Notes under the pieces: model-generated
Told to the model about the DNA's origin: nothing
Database searches by the model: none
What the model saw: only the letters and a program-made list of their open reading frames with translations
From: Fermentibacter sp964564435
GTDB taxonomy: Bacteria; Fermentibacterota; Fermentibacteria; Fermentibacterales; Fermentibacteraceae
Length of the DNA stretch: 64,000 nt
Assembly: GCA_964564435.1 (NCBI GenBank)
Contig: CAZMAT010000010.1
Location: forward strand, 26,422-90,421
Direction: 5' to 3'
Part shown: positions 41,695 through 52,105 of the stretch, one piece after another
How the letters are laid out: the number at the start of each line of letters is the position of its first letter
Numbering within the stretch: position 1 is the first letter of the stretch
Program-made: the position numbers and the translations under genes

Positions 41695-42686
41695 CTGCGC
41701 ATGCTCTCCTGGAGGGACCTGTCCGCCTTCTCCAGGGCCCTGACCACCGCAAGGCCGTTCCTGCCGTCGGAAACGGGCTTCGCGCCGGAGGCGATGCACC
41801 CGAGGAACTCCTCGATCTCGGCCGCCAGGGGTTCGGTCGTGCCGACCTTGGGCGAGACTATGTCTCCGGAGCGGTACGTGAGCTGGTACTCGCCGAACGA
41901 GGAAGGCTCGATGATGTCGACCCGCTTGTCGTAGATCTTGATCTTCTCGTCGGGCTCGGTGTCGTCGTAGACGAGCATCTTGCGGCTCCCCACAACGACC
42001 GTCCTGCGCAGCTTGGAGGGGGAGAGCCAGGATACCTGGACGTTGGCTATGACGTTGCTGGGGAAGTGCAGGTTGATGAATGCGACGTCGGGTATGCCCG
42101 AGAGCACGTACTCGTTGCCGTATGCCTCTATCCTGTCGGGCTCCTCGCCGAGCCAGAAGAAGAGCATCGAGAAGTCGTGCGGCGCGAGGTCCCAGATGAC
42201 CGATACGTCCTTCTGGTGCAGCCCGAGGTTCACCCGCGTGGCGGTGATGAAGTAGATGTCGCCGAGCTCGCCCGACTTCACTATCTCCCTGGTCTTCAGG
42301 ACGGGTGGCGAGAAGAGGAAGGTGTGCCCGACCATGGTGACCAGGCCGCGCTCCTCGCCCAGCTCCACGAGGTGCCTCGCTTCGGCCTCGCTCGATGCGA
42401 ACGGCTTCTCGACGAACACGTGCTTCCCGGATTCCAGGACGCGCCTCGCCAGCGGATAGTGCGACATGACGTCGGTGGCGATCACCACGCCGTCGATGGA
42501 GGGATCCGCGATGACTTCGTCGAGGCTCGCACGGGTCTGCGCCCCGGGGAACCTCTCGGCGTGCATCGCCAGCCTGGCGGGATCGGAGTCGCAGAGGACG
42601 AGCCCGGTGCACTTCCGGTTCGTGAAGAGGTTCCTCGCGAGATTGGGGCCCCAGTATCCGAGGCCAATGACGGCAATCTTCGACAT
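41691..42686 (-). CDS. Gfo/Idh/MocA family NAD(P)-dependent oxidoreductase
   Basis: The protein has 331 residues. The N-terminal Rossmann domain shows IAVIGLGYWGPNLARNL and the family hallmark EKP (93-95, FVEKPFASS). The C-terminal domain has IWDLAPHDFSMLFFWLG with a likely catalytic His. Relatives act on nucleotide-sugar or inositol-type substrates, often in polysaccharide synthesis. The substrate is not deducible. ATG 42686 has GGAGG 4 bases upstream. It opens the minus-strand operon. Confidence 0.88.
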   Translation of the reverse strand: MSKIAVIGLGYWGPNLARNLFTNRKCTGLVLCDSDPARLAMHAERFPGAQTRASLDEVIADPSIDGVVIATDVMSHYPLARRVLESGKHVFVEKPFASSEAEARHLVELGEERGLVTMVGHTFLFSPPVLKTREIVKSGELGDIYFITATRVNLGLHQKDVSVIWDLAPHDFSMLFFWLGEEPDRIEAYGNEYVLSGIPDVAFINLHFPSNVIANVQVSWLSPSKLRRTVVVGSRKMLVYDDTEPDEKIKIYDKRVDIIEPSSFGEYQLTYRSGDIVSPKVGTTEPLAAEIEEFLGCIASGAKPVSDGRNGLAVVRALEKADRSLQESMRR

Positions 42687-42780
42687 CGCGCCTCCATGTT
42701 GTTTCGGGTAGCTTACACTAGCCAAAGGGCCCGCTCCGGTAAAGAACCGGGCCATTATGGCGCGCACGCGCACCCTGCCG

Positions 42781-42800
42781 CCCCGGCCGCCGGGCCGGGG
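42781..42800. other. Palindromic G+C hairpin in the divergent oxidoreductase/clpB region
   Basis: CCCCGGCC-GCCG-GGCCGGGG gives an 8-bp perfect stem in the 231-bp divergent region 42687-42917. A second smaller inverted repeat (CCGG..CCGG) lies near 42745-42760. No CIRCE or clear sigma-factor boxes for clpB were found. Confidence 0.4.
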
Positions 42801-42917
42801 TCTCTCCTGTGACGGCAAAAGCCCGTGCCGCAGCATGATGCGGCGAGAGGGCACCGCCGTGCCGCTGGCCTGCATGTTGCTTTGTCGAAAGCGGACAAGA
42901 CCTGGAGGTATGGTGGC

Positions 42918-45512
<2,595 letters not shown>

Positions 45513-45534
45513 CCGGCGGACGCGGCGCGGTCCA

Positions 45535-45608
45535 GTGTTAACTCGGGATGCCGTAATGCAAGCATATGTAGCCCAATGTTCAGCATGCGCGGCGTTCCGA
45601 GTTAACAC
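45535..45608. repeat. 74-bp inverted-repeat element
   Basis: GTGTTAACTCGG (45535-45546) and CCGAGTTAACAC (45597-45608) are perfect 12-bp inverted repeats. They extend inward to 19 bp with two mismatches (GATGCCG against CGGCGTT). The interior is A+T-richer than the genome and has no open frame. It stands between clpB and the AI-2E-type gene in a 214-bp gap; the rest of the gap shows nothing recognisable. It could be a small MITE or a structured RNA. Confidence 0.6.
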
Positions 45609-45726
45609 CATCCAGTAAACACCGTGTGGCCCGGGCCGGGCATGCGGCATGCCGCACTGGTGAACCTGCGGGGCAAGCCGCTATAATGAAAACGGGACGG
45701 GCCGGAACTCTCCACGGGAGGCAGGC

Positions 45727-46977
45727 ATGGTTGGGGATATCGATCCCGAAGGAGGAGGAGGAGGAGGAGCAGGACAGCGGGAGCCCGACCGGCTCCAGGG
45801 CTGGATTGCTCTGCTGCTGGGCGCGCTTCTCTGCGCGGTGTTCGTCACCACCACCGACAGCATACATCATCCCCTCATCCTGGCCGGCGCGGTGGTCTTC
45901 CTCCTGTTCCCCTGGATGCGCGACCGCAGGGTTTCACGCACAGTCCAGACCATGCTGGGCCTGGTGGCCGTGTGGTTCCTCTTCACCATCCGTGACATCC
46001 TCACGCCGCTGCTCGTGGCGGCCGGCCTCGCCTACGTGTGCTCTCCACTCTTCCTCTGGCTCCGCGGCGAGAGGGGCCGCTTCAGGCCCTTCAGGTTCAA
46101 CGCGACAGTGGCCAGTCTCGTGGTCACCGTCCTGCTGTTCGGCTTCCTGGGAGTCGTGGGGGCCCAGACCGGCACCCTGGTGGTGAGCCAGGCCACCGAG
46201 CTGTCGAGGATCATCGACGAGTCCGTCGTCAGCGTGCAGCGCCTGTTCCCGCCCACCTGGAGCGAGTCGCCCCTCCTGAGCAGCCTGTCCGACGGGATAG
46301 TCCAGATGGTCGGCGAATTCGGCGCATGGCTGCCGGGCCTCGCGGGCGAGGTGGCGGGCGGCATGGGTTACGCCCTCAAGGGCATGCTGGGCCTGCTGAT
46401 GGTGCTGGTGTTCTTCTTCTACGTCCTGCGCGACTCGGGCGAGCTGATGCGAGGAGTAGTCAAGCGCTACCTGCCCGATTCGATGCATTCCTTCGTCGAC
46501 AGCAGGATACAGAGGGTGCTGCGGATACTGGGCAACTTCGTCGAGGGGTTCTTCCTCACCAGCTCGGTCGTCTTCATCCTCACACTGACCCTCCTCCTCG
46601 TGGCGGAGGTGAGGATGGCGTTCCTCCTCGCGCTCTTCGCGGCCCTCCTCAACATCATCCCCGTCATCGGCTTCTGGGTCAGCACGGCCCTGATACTCGT
46701 CATCGCCCTGGCATCGGGGATGTCGACGGGCGACGTGCTCGTGATAGGGGCCGGCCTCGCCGTCATCAATGTCTTCGAGGGAAACTTCCTGCAACCCAAG
46801 ATAATAGGCCGCAAGGTGGGGCTCCATCCCGTGGTGGCCATCCTGAGCGTGGCCATCTTCGGTGCGATACTCGGGTTCTTCGGCTATCTGCTGGGAATTC
46901 CCCTCGCGGCCGTCATCACCAGCGAATGGGAGGACTACCTCGCGAGGAGGAGGGCCGAGGCCGCAACGAAATCCTAG
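45727..46977 (+). CDS. AI-2E family (PerM) transporter
   Basis: The protein has 416 residues and about eight membrane helices. Family landmarks are GVVGAQTGTLVVSQATELSR-type loop, VFFFYVLRDSGELMRGVVKRYLP, FVEGFFLTSSVVFILTLTLL, LLNIIPVIGFWVS, VFEGNFLQPKIIGRKVGLHPVVAILSV. Members move small solutes or lipids, or exchange ions; AI-2 export is shown for few. The ATG has GGAGG upstream. Near the start, a GGA triplet run (45751-45768) encodes six glycines and could vary by slippage. Confidence 0.88.
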   Translation: MVGDIDPEGGGGGGAGQREPDRLQGWIALLLGALLCAVFVTTTDSIHHPLILAGAVVFLLFPWMRDRRVSRTVQTMLGLVAVWFLFTIRDILTPLLVAAGLAYVCSPLFLWLRGERGRFRPFRFNATVASLVVTVLLFGFLGVVGAQTGTLVVSQATELSRIIDESVVSVQRLFPPTWSESPLLSSLSDGIVQMVGEFGAWLPGLAGEVAGGMGYALKGMLGLLMVLVFFFYVLRDSGELMRGVVKRYLPDSMHSFVDSRIQRVLRILGNFVEGFFLTSSVVFILTLTLLLVAEVRMAFLLALFAALLNIIPVIGFWVSTALILVIALASGMSTGDVLVIGAGLAVINVFEGNFLQPKIIGRKVGLHPVVAILSVAIFGAILGFFGYLLGIPLAAVITSEWEDYLARRRAEAATKS

Positions 46978-46986
46978 CCTCTCCGG

Positions 46987-47625
46987 TCAGGGGTTCCCGT
47001 ATCTCTCCTCGAGCCATGGGTCGCCCCTGGGATGGTACCCCCGGCTCTCCCAGTATCCAGGCAGATCCTCCGGCATGAATTCGAGACCCGTCACCCATTT
47101 CGCCGCCTTGTAGGCGTAGAGCTGCGGGACTATCAGCCTCACCGGGAAGCCGTGCTCCGGCTCCAGAGCCTCCCCGTCGAGCTCGAAGGCCAGCATGACG
47201 CCATCCCTGCCGAACTCCGCCAGAGGTACGTTGGTGGTGTAGCCGTCAGCGCAGTGCACCATGACCGAAACGGCCTCCGGCAGGGGACGGGCCAGTTCGA
47301 GGATCGCCCTCGAGGGGATCCCCGTCCATACGTCGCCCCGCCTCGACCATCCCGTGACGCAGTGGAAGTCGAGGGTGTCGGAAACGGCACCGAGCGCGAG
47401 GAACCCGTTCCAGTCGAGCACGGTGTCGACTTCCGCGAGGCCCCGTATCTCGAGCCTCCATTCCTCGCGCGACAGCGAGACGTCACCCGCGAAGGAGTAG
47501 ACCGGGAAGCGCTCCGTCCAGACCTGGCCGGGCGGGAGGGCCGGACGGCCCTCCCCCTCCCCGCCGCAGGAAGCGCCCGGGAGCATCATCGACAGCGCGG
47601 AGAGGACGGCACAGGCAGTCCTCAC
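46987..47625 (-). CDS. Molybdopterin-dependent oxidoreductase, sulfite oxidase-like domain
   Basis: The protein has 212 residues. An N-terminal signal ends in a lipobox-like MLPGASC, so it is exported or lipidated. The SUOX/YedY molybdopterin fold is indicated by WRLEIRGLAEVDTVLDW, then LDFHCVTGWSRRGDVWTGIP with the metal-binding Cys, VMVHCADGYTTNVPL, HGFPVRLIVPQLYAYKAAKWVTG. The electron donor is unknown. GTG 47625 overlaps the stop of the adaptor gene upstream, so it shares the TetR-controlled transcript, an unusual companion for an efflux system. Confidence 0.85.
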   Translation of the reverse strand: MRTACAVLSALSMMLPGASCGGEGEGRPALPPGQVWTERFPVYSFAGDVSLSREEWRLEIRGLAEVDTVLDWNGFLALGAVSDTLDFHCVTGWSRRGDVWTGIPSRAILELARPLPEAVSVMVHCADGYTTNVPLAEFGRDGVMLAFELDGEALEPEHGFPVRLIVPQLYAYKAAKWVTGLEFMPEDLPGYWESRGYHPRGDPWLEERYGNP

Positions 47626-48716
47626 TCGGATGCGGGCTGCCCGGAAGCAGCTTCGTCCTCGGCCTCGCGGACGGGGTCGCCGTCCGCGACCCTGAGCTGG
47701 CCTTCGACGATGACCCTGTCGCCCGGGTTCAGACCCTCGACTATCTCCACCAGGCCGTCATTCATTATGCCGGTCGCCACCGGGACCATGCGGGCGACCC
47801 CGTCGACCTCGAGGGCGACTTCGTAGCCGTCCGCGAGGCGCCTCAGCGCGACGTCGGGGAGGACCATGGCGTTCTCGGACGTCCTGACCGCGATGGCTAC
47901 CCTGCCGCCCATGCCGGGATACAGGCGCCCGTCGGGATTGCCGAAGGCGACCTCCACCGGGACCAGCCCGGAAACCGGATCGACCGATCGCGCGGTGGCC
48001 GTCACGATGCCGGGGAAGCTCTCTTCTCCGTAGGCTATGACGCTGACGCGCGCGGTCTGGCCGGGTTCGAGCATCGCGAGGAACCGCTCGGGCACGAGCA
48101 CCTCGGCTCTCAGGTTCTCGGCGTTCGATATGGAAACCGCCGGCCCGCCGCCGGCCATGTTGCCCTCCCTGACCCAGATCCTGCCTATCCTTCCGTCGAA
48201 CGGAGCCACTATGAGGGAATTTTCCGCCGCACTGTAGGCCTGGCTGGCTCCCGCCACCGCCTGCTGCCTCGCGGCTTCGGCGGAGGCGTACATCGTCTCG
48301 GCCGTCTCCAGCTCCTGGACGCTCACCGCCCCTGCCTCGTAGAGCGAGCGCATCCTCTCGAGGGCCCTTGCGGCATTCTGTTCGGCCGACCTGGCGGCAG
48401 CCACTCCGGCGCTGGCCGCGGAGGAACCGGCGAGGAACTGCGCGTCGGACGAGAGCCTCACGAGGGGAGTTCCCGCCGTGACGCTGTCGCCTTCGCTGAC
48501 GAGCACCTCCTCGACGCGGCCCCCGGCCCCGGGGTACACGAGTGCTTCGTCGAGGCCCTCGAGCCTGGTGGAAGCCACAACCTCCTCGGAGATGGGGGAG
48601 GGTGCCATCGTGACCACCCTCACCACCACGGCCTCTCCCGGCCCCGTGCCTTCTCCCGGGCCGCAGGCAGCCGTAGACAGCACCGCTGCAGCTATGATCA
48701 CTCCGGTATGCTTCAT
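47622..48716 (-). CDS. RND-type efflux membrane fusion (periplasmic adaptor) protein
   Basis: The protein has 364 residues. It is a lipoprotein (lipobox VLSTAAC, Cys near 18). The biotinyl-lipoyl half motifs are GAGGRVEEVLVSEGDSVTAGTPL and IVAPFDGRIGRIWVREGNM, flanking a helical hairpin (about 100-165). Beta-barrel and membrane-proximal domains follow (VPERFLAMLEPGQTARVSV, VVEIVEGLNPGDRVIVEGQL-like). It would link an inner-membrane pump to the TolC-like protein encoded just upstream. No pump gene is adjacent. Confidence 0.92.
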   Translation of the reverse strand: MKHTGVIIAAAVLSTAACGPGEGTGPGEAVVVRVVTMAPSPISEEVVASTRLEGLDEALVYPGAGGRVEEVLVSEGDSVTAGTPLVRLSSDAQFLAGSSAASAGVAAARSAEQNAARALERMRSLYEAGAVSVQELETAETMYASAEAARQQAVAGASQAYSAAENSLIVAPFDGRIGRIWVREGNMAGGGPAVSISNAENLRAEVLVPERFLAMLEPGQTARVSVIAYGEESFPGIVTATARSVDPVSGLVPVEVAFGNPDGRLYPGMGGRVAIAVRTSENAMVLPDVALRRLADGYEVALEVDGVARMVPVATGIMNDGLVEIVEGLNPGDRVIVEGQLRVADGDPVREAEDEAASGQPASE

Positions 48717-48750
48717 GGTTTCTCCCGACGAGTGTATTCCGACTCGATCT

Positions 48751-50040
48751 CTAGAATTCCAGCGTGCCGGTCGCCCTGGCGAGCGCCGCCTCGGCGACCC
48801 TGAGCCCGTAGAGAGCGTTTGCCTGGTTGGTCCTCGCTGCCGTCAGGGCGAGGAAGGCCTGATCCATCTCGAGCCTCGTGATCACACCTGCCTCGTAGGA
48901 TACGCTGGCTATCCCGGCGCCCTCCTCGGCCGAGGCCACCGTAGCCGTCGTGGCCGAAACCGACTCCCTCGCGAGCATCAGGTTGTTCCATGCCTGGACC
49001 AGGCCCAGTTCGCTGTAGTCCTCGATGGAGCCGGCCCCCGCATCGGCCGAGAGCCTGCCGGCCCTCGCCGCCTGGTAGGAGGAGACGTCGGTGAGCTGGT
49101 CGAATATGGGAACTTCGATCGCGAGCGTGGTGGACCATGCCCGGTCGTAGTCGCCGGCGTCGAATCTCCAGTCCTCCCGCGCGGCCTGCCAGGCATACTC
49201 GGTCTGCAGGATCACCGTGGGCGCGAAGGCGCCGCGCGCCAGACCCACCGAGGCGTCACCCGCCCGCCTCATCGCATCGGCCGTGCGCAGCTCCGGGCTG
49301 TTGTCGCGCATCAGCGCCTCCGCCTCCTCGAGGGACGACGGGAGATCGAGGGGGAGAGGGTCGGAGAGGCTGCCTTCCGCCTGCACCTCGGACGTACTCG
49401 TCATGCCAACGGCCACGGAGAAGGCCGCACGGGCGTCGATCACCGCGCTCGAGGCAGCCAGGGCCTCGGGCTTCCTGTTCTCGTATGCGACGCTGCTCTG
49501 GAGCAGTTCGAACCTCGATATCGTGCCGGCCTCGTATCTGCGGCTGGCGATCCCGTAGCCCGCCTCCGCTATCGAAAGGGCTTCGGAGGCCACCCTCTCG
49601 AGCTCGACGGCGAGGAGGACGCCGTGGAACGACCGCACGACTTCGAGGACGGCATCCTGTTCGGCGGCGTCGAGGGATGCTCCGGCGAGGTCCTCCGACG
49701 CCCCGGCCAGGCTCGAGCCGGCCATCCCGCGGGCGGTGAAGAGCGGGACGGCGGCCGTGATCCCGACCTGGGAAGCGTACTCGGCGCCTGTCGGGAACGA
49801 GCCCACCCCGGGGATCTCCATCACCGAGACGTCATGGTTCCGCACGAAGGCGGCCCCGAAGGAGACGGAGGGCAGGAACCACAGGTCCGCGCTGCGCCTC
49901 TGCCACTCGGCCGACGACAGGTCCGACCTGGCCGCGGCGACGTCGTTCCTGTTCTCGATGGCGTTCCTCACGGCCTCGTCGAGGGTCATGGAGAAGGCCG
50001 GCACGGTACACAGGGCTAGGAGCAATGCTGTTCTGTTCAT
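48751..50040 (-). CDS. TolC family outer membrane efflux protein
   Basis: The protein has 429 residues. A short signal peptide (ALLLALCTVPAFS) is followed by MTLDEAVRNAIENRNDVAAAR, the classic TolC N-terminal helix. Two internal repeats of long coiled-coil helices alternate with barrel strands (RSADLWFLPSVSFGAAF and LARGAFAPTVILQTEYAW). ISRFELLQSSVAYENRK and VITRLEMDQAFLALTAART are the equivalent repeat positions. It lies 13 bases after tetR and 34 before the adaptor gene, so the three are co-transcribed. Confidence 0.93.
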   Translation of the reverse strand: MNRTALLLALCTVPAFSMTLDEAVRNAIENRNDVAAARSDLSSAEWQRRSADLWFLPSVSFGAAFVRNHDVSVMEIPGVGSFPTGAEYASQVGITAAVPLFTARGMAGSSLAGASEDLAGASLDAAEQDAVLEVVRSFHGVLLAVELERVASEALSIAEAGYGIASRRYEAGTISRFELLQSSVAYENRKPEALAASSAVIDARAAFSVAVGMTSTSEVQAEGSLSDPLPLDLPSSLEEAEALMRDNSPELRTADAMRRAGDASVGLARGAFAPTVILQTEYAWQAAREDWRFDAGDYDRAWSTTLAIEVPIFDQLTDVSSYQAARAGRLSADAGAGSIEDYSELGLVQAWNNLMLARESVSATTATVASAEEGAGIASVSYEAGVITRLEMDQAFLALTAARTNQANALYGLRVAEAALARATGTLEF

Positions 50041-50053
50041 AGGATCTCCCGGG

Positions 50054-50638
50054 CTATCTCCCGATGCCCCGCATCAGGATACCGACCATCTCGCCGGCTG
50101 ACGGAGCGGTCGCCGTTCCGGCCGACGGATCTTTGAGGGTCATGTGCAGGATGGACGTGAACGTCCTGCACAGGATCTGGACGGGTACTTCCTTCCGGAA
50201 CTCGCCCCTCTCCACTCCGCGCATCATCAGATCGGACATCAGTTCCTCGACTCTGGCGAACCTGCCCAGCATCGAGGGGAAGAGCGCCTTCACACCGGAA
50301 TCGGCATGGCAAGCCAGATGGGCCCTGGCGAAGTCGGGATTGTCCCTGTGGGCCTGGATCATCGCCGCCGCGATCCTCTCCAGGGAGGCGCTCACCGGTC
50401 CCTCGGACAGGAGCTCCCGCTCGAGGAAGCCCTCTATCAGGGAGTTCACGTGATCGACTATGGCAAGGAGCAGGCCCTCCTTGTTCCGGAAGTAGTAGTA
50501 GATGGTGGGCTTGGTGAAGCCGCTGGCCTCGGCCACGTCCTTCATCGACAGGTCCGAGTAGCCCTTCTCGCCCAGTACCCTTATGGCCGCCCTGAGGATC
50601 CCTTCCTTGGTCCCCACGGCATCGTTCCGTTCCGTCAT
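50054..50638 (-). CDS. TetR family transcriptional regulator
   Basis: The protein has 194 residues. The N-terminal helix-turn-helix is clear: GILRAAIRVLGEKGYSDLSM, KDVAEASGFTKPTIYYYFRNKEGLL. The C-terminal ligand domain (about 60-194) is alpha-helical with a Cys/His-containing pocket region (ARAHLACHADSG). It heads the tetR-tolC-adaptor-molybdoenzyme transcript, and a perfect palindrome inside its own promoter suggests autoregulation and control of the operon by an unknown ligand. Confidence 0.93.
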   Translation of the reverse strand: MTERNDAVGTKEGILRAAIRVLGEKGYSDLSMKDVAEASGFTKPTIYYYFRNKEGLLLAIVDHVNSLIEGFLERELLSEGPVSASLERIAAAMIQAHRDNPDFARAHLACHADSGVKALFPSMLGRFARVEELMSDLMMRGVERGEFRKEVPVQILCRTFTSILHMTLKDPSAGTATAPSAGEMVGILMRGIGR

Positions 50639-50670
50639 CGTTCCTCCCGTTCCTCATCGAGGATCGGGCG

Positions 50671-50698
50671 ATTATACCTAACGGTAGGTAAGGGTCAA
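50671..50698 (-). promoter_or_regulatory. Promoter of the tetR-efflux operon with overlapping operator
   Basis: On the minus strand, TTGACC (50698-50693), a 16-bp spacer and a perfect TATAAT (50676-50671) form a strong promoter. The palindrome TACCTA-ACGG-TAGGTA (50675-50690) fills the spacer, the ideal place for a TetR-type repressor to block RNA polymerase. Confidence 0.8.
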
Positions 50699-50799
50699 TC
50701 CCTGTCTCCGGCTTGTTGACTTGGAGGCGGCCCTGACCCATTTTTTTACGACCAGGATTCGGAAAACGCAGGGTCTCAAAGACTGTCAAGGAGGTTGCC

Positions 50800-51045
50800 G
50801 TGGACGGTCCGAAGAAGTACCCCTTCTGCGAGATCGACCAGGAGGAGTGCAAGGGTTGCGGGCTGTGCGTGAACGCCTGCCCAGCGAAGGTCCTCGAGTT
50901 GTCGACCCATCTGAACTCGAAGGGGTATCATCCGTCGGGATACAAGGGATCCGGCTGCATCGGCTGCGGGAGCTGCTTCTACTCCTGCCCGGAGCCCGGG
51001 GCCATCACAGTCTATCTCAAGGACTACGTCCCGGAGGGGGTGTGA
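50800..51045 (+). CDS. 2-oxoacid:ferredoxin oxidoreductase, ferredoxin (delta) subunit
   Basis: The protein has 81 residues with two 4Fe-4S sites: C17, C20, C23, C27 (CKGCGLCVNACP) and C53, C56, C59, C63 (CIGCGSCFYSCP). It carries electrons from the oxidoreductase encoded by the next two genes. The start is GTG with GGAGG 5 bases upstream. A T7 run and TTGAC lie in the 160-bp gap from tetR, but no convincing promoter was found. Confidence 0.93.
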   Translation: MDGPKKYPFCEIDQEECKGCGLCVNACPAKVLELSTHLNSKGYHPSGYKGSGCIGCGSCFYSCPEPGAITVYLKDYVPEGV

Positions 51046-51046
51046 C

Positions 51047-52105
51047 ATGGCCAGGAAGCTGATGAAGGGCAACTACGCAGCCGTCTACGGCGCGGCCCTG
51101 GCGGGGTGCGAGGCCTATTACGGATACCCCATCACCCCCGCGAGCGAGATCGCGGAAGCTGCCGCCGAACTCTTCCCGAAGCTAGGCAGGACCTTCCTCC
51201 AGGCCGAGTGCGAGACTGCCTCGATCAACATGGTCTACGGCGCCGCCGGCTGCGGCAAGCGGGTGATGACCGCGAGCTCGGGCCCCGGGATCAGCCTGAA
51301 GCAGGAGGGGCTCTCCTACTGCGCCGGCTCGGCCCTCCCGTGCGTCGTGGTCGACGTGATGAGGGGAGGCCCCGGCCTCGGCAACATCGGACCCGAGCAG
51401 TCCGACTACAACCAGGTCGTCAAGGGCGGCGGGCACGGCAACTACAGGGTGATCGTGCTGGCCCCCAACTCCTGCCAGGAGATGTGCGACCTCACGATGC
51501 TGGCGTTCGAGCTGGCCGACAAGTACCGCAATCCCGCCTTCGTCCTCACGGACGGCGTGATAGGCCAGATGATGGAATCCGTCGAGATCCCCGAGCCGGT
51601 CTCCAAGCTGCCCGACAAGTCTTCCTGGGCGGTGAAGGGTGACGCCGGCACGAGGCACCTCATCAACTCCATCTATCTCGCGCACGACGAACTCGAGGCC
51701 TGGAACAACCATCTCCTCGAGAAGTACCGGACCATCGAGCGCGACGAGGTGAGGTTCGAGGAGTACCGCATGGAGGACGCCGAGTACGCCGTGATCGGGT
51801 ACGGCTGCATCAGCAGGGTCCTCAGGACGGTGGTCGACGAGGCGAGGGAGAAGGGCGTCAGGATCGGCCTGTTCAGACCGATCACCCTCTTCCCGTTCCC
51901 GAAGGCCGCCATAGCCGGCCTCCCGTGCAGGGGGGTGCGGAAGGTGCTTACAGTCGAGCTCTCCACCGGCCAGATGGTCGACGACGTGGATCTCGCCCTC
52001 GGCGGGAAGCTGAAGTCCGACTTCTACTACAGGGTCGGCGGGAATGTGCCATCTGCCACCGAGATACTCGGCAGGATCTCGGAGATGTACGGGGTGGGGA
52101 TATGA
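51047..52105 (+). CDS. vorB: 2-oxoacid:ferredoxin oxidoreductase, alpha subunit (VorB/KorA type)
   Basis: The protein has 352 residues. Family motifs are KGNYAAVYGAALAGCEAYYG, YPITPASEIAE, AECETASINMVYGAAGCGKR, TASSGPGISLKQEGLSYCAG, and VDVMRGGPGLGNIGPEQSDY. Enzymes of this type oxidise branched-chain 2-oxoacids or 2-oxoglutarate to acyl-CoA, reducing ferredoxin. The substrate is not fixed by sequence alone, though VorB-like features fit best. It starts one base after the ferredoxin gene. Confidence 0.92.
   Translation: MARKLMKGNYAAVYGAALAGCEAYYGYPITPASEIAEAAAELFPKLGRTFLQAECETASINMVYGAAGCGKRVMTASSGPGISLKQEGLSYCAGSALPCVVVDVMRGGPGLGNIGPEQSDYNQVVKGGGHGNYRVIVLAPNSCQEMCDLTMLAFELADKYRNPAFVLTDGVIGQMMESVEIPEPVSKLPDKSSWAVKGDAGTRHLINSIYLAHDELEAWNNHLLEKYRTIERDEVRFEEYRMEDAEYAVIGYGCISRVLRTVVDEAREKGVRIGLFRPITLFPFPKAAIAGLPCRGVRKVLTVELSTGQMVDDVDLALGGKLKSDFYYRVGGNVPSATEILGRISEMYGVGI

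Noticed and set aside
45580..45870. Minus-strand open frame of 96 codons upstream of the AI-2E-type gene
   Set aside because: It overlaps the start of the transporter and the inverted-repeat element, and has no coding signals.
50741..50747. T7 run as an intrinsic terminator
   Set aside because: No stable hairpin precedes it on the plus strand, and both flanking genes point away from it.
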